From an uncultured Eubacteriales bacterium (GTDB lineage Bacteria; Bacillota; Clostridia; UBA1381; UMGS1253): a DNA stretch of 10,126 bases. The notes beneath the pieces were generated by a model. That model was given only the letters and a program-made list of their open reading frames with translations, ran no database searches and had not been told where the DNA came from. Shown one piece after another: positions 1-5,866 of this stretch (positions within the stretch are counted from its first letter, which is position 1; the number at the start of each line of letters is the position of its first letter). The translations under genes were made by a program, and so were the position numbers. The stretch spans positions 1 through 10,126 of the forward strand of contig URQR01000064.1 of assembly GCA_900550065.1 (NCBI GenBank), given 5' to 3'.

Positions 1-1
1 A

Positions 2-256
2 GGCGTCGAGGTTTTAAACTTTGATACAAACCAAAACGGGAGACAGGCAACCGTGTACTTTGCCCTTTATCAGGGCGGCCGTCTCGCGGCACTTTATCCC
101 GTGGATGTTACGCTGCCCGTAAGCGGTAGCACAGAATATGTGCGCACGGAAATTGCTCTCCCAGACGCGGGAAGTCCCGCGGATTATACGCTAAAATGTA
201 TGCTTTGGGATTCGCTTGATAGCGTCATACCGCTCAGTACTTTTATAAGCTTCTAA
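2..256 (+). CDS. C-terminal fragment of a probable cell-surface protein
   Basis: This frame is open from the left edge and ends at TAA 254-256, so only the last 84 residues are seen and the true start lies outside the window. The GTG at 53 is internal, since the same frame reads sensibly upstream of it. The residues alternate in a beta-strand-like pattern (VYFALYQGGRLAALYPVDV, then a stretch ending KCMLWDSLDSVIPLS). From memory, a 'K-(V/A/C)-(M/F)-LWDS-L-S-x-x-P-L' ending is common at the C-terminus of large secreted or S-layer-associated proteins of Clostridia, following Ig-like or carbohydrate-binding domains. No membrane segment, sortase motif or catalytic motif is visible in this part. 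A terminator follows 9 bases after the stop, so the gene is the last of its unit. The function of the whole protein cannot be given. Confidence 0.75.
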   Translation, partial: GVEVLNFDTNQNGRQATVYFALYQGGRLAALYPVDVTLPVSGSTEYVRTEIALPDAGSPADYTLKCMLWDSLDSVIPLSTFISF

Positions 257-265
257 AACGAAAAG

Positions 266-293
266 ACGCCGGATTCTATACCGGCGTTTTTTT
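266..293 (+). terminator. Rho-independent terminator after the surface-protein fragment
   Basis: A perfect GC-rich stem (ACGCCGG at 266-272 with CCGGCGT at 281-287) encloses an 8-base loop and is followed by a run of T to 293. It closes the upstream gene and separates it from the promoter at 308. Confidence 0.9.
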
Positions 294-307
294 CTTGCAA
301 ATTTATA

Positions 308-336
308 TTGACAATTCCTACACCTGCGTCTATACT
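308..336 (+). promoter_or_regulatory. Sigma-A promoter of the MFS gene
   Basis: TTGACA (308-313), a 17-base spacer and TATACT (331-336) make a near-perfect vegetative promoter. Transcription would begin near 343. This rules out the upstream TTG at 295 as the start codon of the MFS gene, because that TTG lies before the promoter. Confidence 0.88.
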
Positions 337-345
337 GGGGAAGTG

Positions 346-364
346 TTTGAAACGCTTTTTCAAA
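346..364 (+). other. Short hairpin at the 5' end of the MFS transcript
   Basis: TTTGAAA (346-352) and TTTCAAA (358-364) are exact inverted repeats around a 5-base loop. They lie just downstream of the predicted transcription start and directly before the AGGGGGG ribosome binding site at 367-373. It could be an operator overlapping the start region, a 5' stabilising stem, or chance in AT-rich DNA. Confidence 0.4.
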
Positions 365-381
365 ATAGGGGGGCGGTTTTC

Positions 382-1617
382 GTGCAAACCGAACATCAAA
401 AACCATCACAGCAAGTTTTTCTTTTTTTATGCTGGATACTCTATTTCACAAGTTATATCACCCGCTTAAATTATGGCGCGGCAATTGTGGGTATTACTGC
501 CGATACAGGCATCACAAAAACAGCCGCCGGCCTTGTCAGTATGGGCAGCTTTATTACATATTGTGCCGGGCAGTTTATCTGTGGTATGATTAGTGACCGG
601 GTCAGCCCCCGTAAAATGATTTTTTTGGGACTGTTTGTTTCCGCTCTGACCAATATTGCCATGCCTTTATGGGCGGACGCAACTGCAATGCTCGCCTTTT
701 GGTGTGTCAACGGCTTTGCACAGGCTATGATTTGGCCTGCCATGATTCGTATTATGGCAGAGTTTTTTGATGGCAATTTCTTCAAAAAGGCCTGCGTCAG
801 TATCACAGTCGCAAGCTCGGCCGGAACGGTTGCCGTTTACCTGCTGGTTCCGGTCTGTATCGCGATAGGAGGCTGGCGCAGCGTATTTTACCTGTCGAGC
901 GTTTGCGGCGTTTTGGTTGCTCTAATATGGTTGTTTGCCGCGCGAAGTGCAGAGGCCGTCTGTACCACTAAGCCTTCGTTTGCTTCTGCCAAGGAAGGAA
1001 AAGCGACTCCGGTGGGTCTGCGCAAATTATTTACCGCTGCGCCGCTGTTTTCTACGGCACTTGCAGTCATTTTACACGGAATATTAAAGGATGGCGTTGT
1101 GACATGGGCGCCGACTTATCTGAGCGAAACATATGGCATCAGCGCGTCAGCCTCCGTTTTAACGACGGTAGTCCTCCCCCTGTTCTCAATCGCCAGTGTC
1201 TATTTCGCCGCGCGAATTGACCGGCGGTGGTTCCATAACGAACTAAAGACCGCAGGCGTGATGTTCGCTGTGGCGGGTGCTGCCGCGCTGATGCTGTTTC
1301 TTTGCACCGGCAAGAGTGCGGCCGCTGCAATCCTTGGTATGGCGCTTTTGGTTGCGTGTATGTATGGCGTCAATATTATGCTGATTAGCTACGTGCCAAA
1401 ATACTTTGATAAATACGGAAAGATTTCCTCCGTATCCGGTTTTTTAAACGCATGTACCTATCTGGGCAGTGCGGCATCCAGCTACGGCTTTGCCGCTATA
1501 GCGGAAACATCCGGTTGGAGCGCAACCATCCTAATCTGGCTTTTTATCACGTTGGCGGCGTGTCTCTTGTGCGCGCTCGGCGTCCGAAAGTGGACAAAAT
1601 TTATATCGAAATCATGA
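382..1617 (+). CDS. Major facilitator superfamily transporter, OPA-like
   Basis: This 411-residue inner-membrane permease probably has twelve membrane segments. The GTG start at 382 is chosen because a strong ribosome binding site (AGGGGGG, 367-373) lies 8 bases before it and a promoter lies at 308-336. Features seen are Y-I-T-R-L-N-Y in the first membrane helix (about residues 25-31), the MFS loop 2-3 motif GMISDRVSPRK (about 68-78), GGWRSVFY near residues 163-170, and DGVVTWAPTYLSE at the start of the second half. These resemble the organophosphate:phosphate antiporter branch (GlpT, UhpT, phosphoglycerate and hexuronate relatives), where an Arg in helix 1 helps bind the anionic substrate. 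That Arg is present here, so a phosphorylated or carboxylated organic solute is plausible, but the substrate cannot be named. The gene stands alone with its own promoter. I saw no terminator between it and the next gene, so some read-through is possible. Confidence 0.85.
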   Translation: MQTEHQKPSQQVFLFLCWILYFTSYITRLNYGAAIVGITADTGITKTAAGLVSMGSFITYCAGQFICGMISDRVSPRKMIFLGLFVSALTNIAMPLWADATAMLAFWCVNGFAQAMIWPAMIRIMAEFFDGNFFKKACVSITVASSAGTVAVYLLVPVCIAIGGWRSVFYLSSVCGVLVALIWLFAARSAEAVCTTKPSFASAKEGKATPVGLRKLFTAAPLFSTALAVILHGILKDGVVTWAPTYLSETYGISASASVLTTVVLPLFSIASVYFAARIDRRWFHNELKTAGVMFAVAGAAALMLFLCTGKSAAAAILGMALLVACMYGVNIMLISYVPKYFDKYGKISSVSGFLNACTYLGSAASSYGFAAIAETSGWSATILIWLFITLAACLLCALGVRKWTKFISKS

Positions 1618-1634
1618 CAAATCGTAAATAGCTG

Positions 1635-1663
1635 TTGCCTTTATTCGACATAAATAGTATAAT
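1635..1663 (+). promoter_or_regulatory. Sigma-A promoter of the deacetylase gene
   Basis: TTGCCT (1635-1640), a 17-base spacer and TATAAT (1658-1663) form a good vegetative promoter 71 bases before the chosen start. An AT-rich inverted repeat (TATATT 1676-1681 with AATATA 1686-1691) lies in the leader and is too weak to interpret. Confidence 0.75.
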
Positions 1664-1733
1664 GTACGCAGAGGCTATATTTTGCAATATATAACCGTAC
1701 TATTATGTTGATACAGTGAGGGAGGCTAAGCAC

Positions 1734-3092
1734 ATGGAAGACAGGAATGATTCCGTTGTTTCACGCAGGATTGCACAGCGGCGGAAGCAGCGAAAAAAGA
1801 AAACGATTATAAATTTAATTATTTTGGCTATTATTTTAGTGGCTGTTATTATCGGTATTGTTTTTGGAATCAAGTATTTAGTCGCGACGTTTTCAGGCCC
1901 GGGCCATGAGGCAAACGCCGTGCAGACGCCAGCCCCACCCACTGTTGAAAGTATGATAAAGGAAGCGGATTTGCTCGCTGCGGGCTATGACTATGACGCA
2001 GCGATTGAAAAAATCAAGTCTTTCGGAGAGAATTACACAGAAAAACCGGAGCTTATGCAGGCAATTTCCGGTTATGAAACGGCAAAAGCCTCCCTCGTAC
2101 GTCATGAGGATGTGACTGATATTACGCATGTATTTTTTCACACGCTGATTGTCGACACGGCAAAGGCCTTTGACGGCGACGACCGCGAGGACGGCTACAA
2201 CCAATATATGACGACTATCAGCGAGTTTAACAAAATGATGGACGAGATGTACCAGCGTGGTTATGTGCTCGTTGACATTCACGATATCGCCCGCGAAGAA
2301 GCACAGCCTGACGGCACGACAAAATTCGTGCCCGGCGACATTATGCTGCCGGCGGGTAAGATTCCTTTTGTTATGTCGCAGGACGACGTTTCCTACTATG
2401 GATACATGACGGGTGACGGCTTCGCGACGCGGCTGGTGATTGGCGACGACGGCTATCCAACAAACGAATATATTCAGGACGACGGAACGGTCGTACGCGG
2501 CTCTTACGACCTTGTGCCGCTGCTGGAGGATTTTATAAAGGCGCACCCCGACTTTTCCTATAAAGGCGCGCGGGCTACACTTGCTCTCACCGGCTACGAC
2601 GGCGTATTAGGCTACCGCACCTGTCCGGCCGCAGACGACTATAAAGAGTCCGATGTTACCGAAGCAAGGAAGGTGGCTGACCGCATGAAGGAGCTCGGCT
2701 GGACCTTTGCCAGCCATAGCTGGGGGCACAGGCTCTACGGCTCGTCCAGCGCGGCGAAGCTTGCAGAGGACGCAAAAAAGTGGGACGAGCAGGTTCGCCC
2801 AATTATCGGCGATACGGATGTTTTAATCTACGCGCACGGCGAGGATATTGCCGGTATCGGCAAGTACTCCGGCGAAAAATTTGAAACGCTCAAATCCTAC
2901 GGCTTTAAGTATTTCTGTAACGTGGACGCGTCAAAAGCATGGGTGCAGATACGCGATGATTATGTCCGTCAGGGCAGACGTAACCTTGACGGCTATCGGA
3001 TGTGGTACAATCCGGAGAAATTGGACGATTTGTTCAAGGTTGATGATGTGTGGGACAATACAAGGCCGACGCCCGTTCCGCCAATTGGCTGA
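1734..3092 (+). CDS. Membrane-anchored polysaccharide deacetylase (NodB homology)
   Basis: This 452-residue protein is predicted to remove acetyl groups from an extracellular polysaccharide or peptidoglycan sugar. ATG 1734 is preferred over the in-frame GTG at 1716 because the GAGGGAGG ribosome binding site (1718-1725) overlaps that GTG and is well spaced for the ATG. A very basic cytoplasmic N-terminus (residues 11-23, RRIAQRRKQRKKK) precedes one membrane helix (about 25-50), giving a type II membrane protein with its catalytic part outside. Residues about 70-120 are helical and may act as a spacer or TPR-like stalk. The NodB-type metal site can be followed: S-Q-D-D-V at 215-219 for motif 1 (usually T-F-D-D-G) and H328-S-W-G-H332 for motif 2. 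'FFHTLIVDTAKAFDGD' (134-149) recalls a clostridial subgroup of deacetylases. The C-terminus ends in a Pro-rich tail. The gene has its own promoter and terminator, beside a GH26-like hydrolase. The substrate is unknown. Confidence 0.82.
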   Translation: MEDRNDSVVSRRIAQRRKQRKKKTIINLIILAIILVAVIIGIVFGIKYLVATFSGPGHEANAVQTPAPPTVESMIKEADLLAAGYDYDAAIEKIKSFGENYTEKPELMQAISGYETAKASLVRHEDVTDITHVFFHTLIVDTAKAFDGDDREDGYNQYMTTISEFNKMMDEMYQRGYVLVDIHDIAREEAQPDGTTKFVPGDIMLPAGKIPFVMSQDDVSYYGYMTGDGFATRLVIGDDGYPTNEYIQDDGTVVRGSYDLVPLLEDFIKAHPDFSYKGARATLALTGYDGVLGYRTCPAADDYKESDVTEARKVADRMKELGWTFASHSWGHRLYGSSSAAKLAEDAKKWDEQVRPIIGDTDVLIYAHGEDIAGIGKYSGEKFETLKSYGFKYFCNVDASKAWVQIRDDYVRQGRRNLDGYRMWYNPEKLDDLFKVDDVWDNTRPTPVPPIG

Positions 3093-3107
3093 TAAATAAC
3101 CGCTAAG

Positions 3108-3148
3108 CCCCTTTCTTTGGAACGATTCCATAGAAAGGGGTTATTTTT
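3108..3148 (+). terminator. Rho-independent terminator of the deacetylase gene
   Basis: CCCCTTTCT (3108-3116) pairs with AGAAAGGGG (3132-3140), extended inside by TGGAA (3118-3122) with TTCCA (3126-3130) around a CGA loop. The T-rich tail follows at 3141-3148. It is a long and nearly perfect stem. Confidence 0.92.
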
Positions 3149-3155
3149 GCTTTCA

Positions 3156-3184
3156 TTGACAAATCCTAAGAAATATGGTATTTT
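3156..3184 (+). promoter_or_regulatory. Sigma-A promoter of the GH26-like gene
   Basis: TTGACA (3156-3161), a 17-base spacer and TATTTT (3179-3184). It begins 7 bases after the preceding terminator, so the glycosidase gene is transcribed independently of the deacetylase gene. A small stem (TGTTG 3192-3196 with CAACA 3201-3205) would sit at the extreme 5' end of the transcript. Confidence 0.82.
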
Positions 3185-3230
3185 ATTAGCATGTTGCATC
3201 CAACAATTTTAGATAAACGGGAGTCATTTT

Positions 3231-4910
3231 ATGAACGCAAAAAAAATTACAAAGCTTGTCCTGCTGTCGCTGCTCGGCCTCTGTCTTGTCTTTGCCCTGT
3301 ACATTATGGTTACAAAGGGCTTTTTTAAAGACCCGGCAAATTTTATCCAGCTTGCGAAAAACAAGATTACGGCAATGTATCATGACGTAACAAACACAGA
3401 ACCGGCCATACAGGAGGAGGTTATTACGACTGCTGACGGGCACAAGGTGCTGCTCGACCGGCCGAAGGGGTACTCGCTCTCCTTCCCCGACCACATGCAC
3501 TTTGACCTTTCTATCAGTCCGGAGCAAATTAAAGTCTACGACGACAATATGACCGTTGTAATTACACGCGAATGGGCGCCGTACGAGGACGTGGAGTGGT
3601 ATATTGACAATTACATGAATCAGTATTATTTGGACGAGTATTATCAAGAATCGAACAGCATTACGCTGCTCGAAAACAAAAAGTATGAGCATAACGGCGC
3701 AAAAGCGCAGTTTATCTCGCTGCGGCGCAGCCCGCAGGAGCAAAAAACCGCACGGCAGAACGACTACTCCTACTTTTTTGTACACTCAAAAACCGGCCCG
3801 CAGGCGTTTTTTCGCGTGATGTTTAAGACGAAGGACTACGAAAAGAGCGCGCCGGTGATACAAGAGATTGTAGATTCCTTTGAAGAAATCAAAATCGAAG
3901 GGGAAAACGTATTCAAGCACGAATACAAGCCCGTCGTGCCGGATACATGGAACGAAGAAACGAAGGCGCTTTGGCACGTTGTAACGGACGAGGACGACTT
4001 TAAATGGGGAATTTTCGTCGACGGCGCGTACCAAAAGGAGCGCAACTACAACTGGCTGATTGATCTTGAAAAAAAGGTAGACTACCAATTTGACTTTGCG
4101 CTCCACTACGTCAACTTAAACGACGGGTTCCCGGTTGAGGAGCTGCGTAAATTTCACGAAGATGGTAAGTTCACCGAAATGACGCTTCAGACCTCGAATT
4201 TTAACAACGAAGACCTGTTCGGTAAAAATCTTAACTTTGACATCTACGACGGCTTGCTCGACGAGCAGATTCGCGCCTTTGCGCGCGGCGCAAAAGAATT
4301 TGGGCATCCGTTTTTGTTCCGCTTAAACAACGAAATGAACAGCGACTGGGTCAATTATTCGGGCGTCGCAGCGCTCTCCGACCCGGAAATCTTTATCGAA
4401 AACTGGCGCAGAATCTACGACATATTCCAAGAGGAAGGCGTCGACAACGCAATATGGATTTTTAACCCCAATGCGGAGGATTGCCCGCCCGCACACTGGA
4501 ACTCATATATTTCCTACTATCCGGGCGACGGCTATACCCAAATGATTGGTATGACGGGCTATAACACGGGCGAGTACTATAAAGAGCTGTACCACGAAAA
4601 GTGGCGCACGTTTGACGAAATTTATAAAGAGCCGTACGATAAATATATGAAGCTGTTTGGCGAATTTCCGTTTATCATTACAGAGTTTGCGTCCAGCTCA
4701 GTCGGCGGCGACAAAGCGGCGTGGATTACGGATATGTTCAGCGCCATCAAAAACTATAAAAATATCCGTATGGCGCTGTGGTGGAGCAGCGCGGACTATG
4801 ACATGCGGCCCGAAACGTATAAGCAGATTGCAAGACCGTACTTCCTTGATGAAACGGACGAAACAACAGCGGCTTTCCGTAAGGGCGTAGCAGAGTACAA
4901 AAAGCAGTAA
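3231..4910 (+). CDS. Membrane-anchored GH26-like glycoside hydrolase
   Basis: This 559-residue protein is predicted to cut a beta-linked polysaccharide outside the cell. ATG 3231 is supported by a CGGGAG ribosome binding site (3218-3223). One membrane helix (about 8-28) anchors the protein with a short cytoplasmic tail. Residues about 65-222 form a separate domain with repeated beta-strand pattern, ending 'APVIQEIVDSFEEI', which recalls PsbP/DUF1795-like folds (tentative). The catalytic barrel runs from about 245 to 545. It shows W-G-I-F-V-D-G-A (259-266), F-R-L-N-N-E-M-N (363-370) with Glu368 as predicted acid/base, I-W-I-F-N-P-N (408-414), PGDGYTQMIGMTGYN (431-445), and I-I-T-E-F-A-S (482-488) with Glu485 as predicted nucleophile. 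Both glutamates expected in GH26 are present. Characterised GH26 mannanases usually carry His just before the acid/base Glu, whereas Asn367 is found here, so mannanase activity should not be assumed. It sits next to a membrane-anchored deacetylase, suggesting work on the same surface polymer. Confidence 0.78.
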   Translation: MNAKKITKLVLLSLLGLCLVFALYIMVTKGFFKDPANFIQLAKNKITAMYHDVTNTEPAIQEEVITTADGHKVLLDRPKGYSLSFPDHMHFDLSISPEQIKVYDDNMTVVITREWAPYEDVEWYIDNYMNQYYLDEYYQESNSITLLENKKYEHNGAKAQFISLRRSPQEQKTARQNDYSYFFVHSKTGPQAFFRVMFKTKDYEKSAPVIQEIVDSFEEIKIEGENVFKHEYKPVVPDTWNEETKALWHVVTDEDDFKWGIFVDGAYQKERNYNWLIDLEKKVDYQFDFALHYVNLNDGFPVEELRKFHEDGKFTEMTLQTSNFNNEDLFGKNLNFDIYDGLLDEQIRAFARGAKEFGHPFLFRLNNEMNSDWVNYSGVAALSDPEIFIENWRRIYDIFQEEGVDNAIWIFNPNAEDCPPAHWNSYISYYPGDGYTQMIGMTGYNTGEYYKELYHEKWRTFDEIYKEPYDKYMKLFGEFPFIITEFASSSVGGDKAAWITDMFSAIKNYKNIRMALWWSSADYDMRPETYKQIARPYFLDETDETTAAFRKGVAEYKKQ

Positions 4911-4918
4911 CGCCGCCC

Positions 4919-4947
4919 TTGCAATATAGCAGTAGCTATGGTATAAT
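4919..4947 (+). promoter_or_regulatory. Strong extended -10 promoter upstream of the folded element and yebC
   Basis: TTGCAA (4919-4924), a 17-base spacer and TATAAT (4942-4947), with TGG directly before the -10, make one of the best promoters in the window. It starts 9 bases after the glycosidase stop codon. Transcription would begin near 4954, at the edge of the hairpin 4951-4971, about 145 bases before yebC. Confidence 0.82.
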
Positions 4948-4950
4948 ATA

Positions 4951-5035
4951 CGCAAAAGCGGAGCTTTTGCGCTTGGAAAAAGCCACTGTCGGGACACTGT
5001 CCCTCCTGCGGCGTATGCCGCACCGTGTCTTTTTC
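4951..5035 (+). ncRNA. Strongly folded RNA segment (leader, attenuator or small RNA) before yebC
   Basis: Four exact or near-exact pairings are seen. CGCAAAAGC (4951-4959) pairs with GCTTTTGCG (4963-4971). GGGAC (4991-4995) pairs with GTCCC (4999-5003). TGCGGC (5007-5012) pairs with GCCGCA (5017-5022). An outer stem joins 4976-4986 and 5025-5035 with 10 of 11 positions paired, closing a three-way junction. An alternative pairing, GACAC (4993-4997) with GTGTC (5025-5029), excludes the GGGAC hairpin and is followed at once by five T, so it could act as a weak terminator. Competing folds of this kind suit an attenuator, a short independent RNA, or an intergenic palindromic repeat. No known riboswitch or RNA family was recognised. 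Confidence 0.45.
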
Positions 5036-5053
5036 GGATTTCTGCCACATTTA

Positions 5054-5062
5054 TGGTATAAT
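5054..5062 (+). promoter_or_regulatory. Extended -10 promoter directly before yebC
   Basis: TGG plus TATAAT (5054-5062) is a consensus extended -10. The -35 region at the usual spacing (around 5034-5039, TCGGAT) is poor. Transcription from here would start near 5069 and give a short leader carrying the AGGAG ribosome binding site (5083-5087). Confidence 0.55.
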
Positions 5063-5096
5063 ATTGAAGTTGAAATTAATTTAGGAGTGAAACAGA

Positions 5097-5831
5097 ATGT
5101 CAGGACATTCCAAATGGAGTACAATTAAACGGAAAAAAGGTGCGAACGACGCACAGCGGGCGAAAATATTTACGAAACTCGCGCGGGAAATCACTGTTGT
5201 GGTAAAGGCGGGCGGCCCGGACCCGGACAACAACTCAAAACTTAAAGATATTATCGCAAAGGCGCGTTCTAACAATATGCCAAACGATAATATTATGCGG
5301 ACAATTAAAAAAGCAGCCGGTGAAACCGGCGGCGATAACTATGAAGATATCGTATACGAAGGTTACGGGCCGAACGGCGTCGCGGTCATCGTTGAAACGC
5401 TTACGGACAACCGCAACCGGACAGCAGCCGACATGCGTCACTATTTTGACAAATTTCACGGAAATCTCGGGCAGACGGGCTGCGTCAGCTTTATGTTCGA
5501 CCGGAAGGGTGTTATCATCATTGAGGCAGACGGTCAGGACGAGGATGCGCTCATGATGGATGCGCTCGACGCGGGTGCAGAGGACTTTGCGGCAGAGGAA
5601 GGGTATTACGAGATAACAACCGATCCTGACAGCTGTAGTACGGTGCGCGAGGCGTTGGAGGGCAAATACACCATCAGCTCCGCCGACGTGGAGATGGTGC
5701 CGCAAACAACAGTGGCATTAACAGCGGAGGACGACGTGAAAAACATGGGTAAGCTGCTCGAAATGCTGGAGGATAACGACGACGTGCAAAACGTTTACCA
5801 CAATTGGGAAAACCCAACAGACGAAGAATAA
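5097..5831 (+). CDS. yebC: YebC/PmpR family (TACO1-like) regulatory or translation factor
   Basis: This 244-residue cytoplasmic protein has the usual full length for the family. The family signature opens the protein (MSGHSKWSTIKRKKGANDAQR), followed by IFTKLAREITV, GGPDPDNN and NNMPNDNIMRTIKKAAGE in the first domain. EGYGPNGVAVIVETLTDNRNRT and LGQTGCVSFMFDRKG follow in the second, with an acidic C-terminus. The ATG at 5097 has an AGGAG ribosome binding site 9 bases upstream. Members were first described as DNA-binding transcriptional regulators (PmpR). The mitochondrial relative TACO1 and newer bacterial work point to ribosome binding and relief of stalling at proline stretches, so 'probable transcriptional regulator' may be misleading. 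Two promoters and a folded segment lie upstream. The gene ends at a terminator shared with murC. In many bacteria yebC lies near ruvC or ruvAB, but those are not seen here. Confidence 0.95.
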   Translation: MSGHSKWSTIKRKKGANDAQRAKIFTKLAREITVVVKAGGPDPDNNSKLKDIIAKARSNNMPNDNIMRTIKKAAGETGGDNYEDIVYEGYGPNGVAVIVETLTDNRNRTAADMRHYFDKFHGNLGQTGCVSFMFDRKGVIIIEADGQDEDALMMDALDAGAEDFAAEEGYYEITTDPDSCSTVREALEGKYTISSADVEMVPQTTVALTAEDDVKNMGKLLEMLEDNDDVQNVYHNWENPTDEE

Positions 5832-5843
5832 TATAAATAAAAA

Positions 5844-5866
5844 CCGGCGAATCCGCCGGCTTTTTT
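5844..5866. terminator. Bidirectional terminator between yebC and murC
   Basis: CCGGCG (5844-5849) pairs with CGCCGG (5854-5859) around a 4-base loop. T5861-5866 serves yebC, and an A-rich run at 5837-5843 gives the U-tract for murC on the other strand. The murC stop codon (5865-5867) overlaps the T run. Confidence 0.88.

Larger units (their letters stand above)
4937..5064 (+). repeat. 13-base direct repeat bracketing the folded element
   Basis: The 13-mer TATGGTATAATAT occurs exactly at 4937-4949 and 5052-5064, 115 bases apart. Both copies are extended -10 promoter elements, but only the first has a good -35. This could mean two similar promoters. It could also mean that the 4950-5051 segment inserted at a promoter and duplicated its target. 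I saw no terminal inverted repeats, which weakens the insertion reading. Confidence 0.6.

Noticed and set aside
295..381. Longer N-terminus of the MFS protein from TTG 295
   Set aside because: The TTG lies upstream of the promoter at 308-336, and the strong ribosome binding site serves GTG 382.
1893..2546. 217-codon minus-strand frame opposite the deacetylase
   Set aside because: Antisense shadow of a well-supported gene, with low-complexity translation and no start signals.
3186..3785. 199-codon minus-strand frame opposite the GH26-like gene
   Set aside because: Shadow of the coding strand; it also runs through the promoter and leader of the real gene.
4936..5124. Small open frames on both strands across the yebC upstream region
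   Set aside because: They cross the promoters and hairpins, differ in frame, and lack ribosome binding sites; they are by-products of palindromic DNA.
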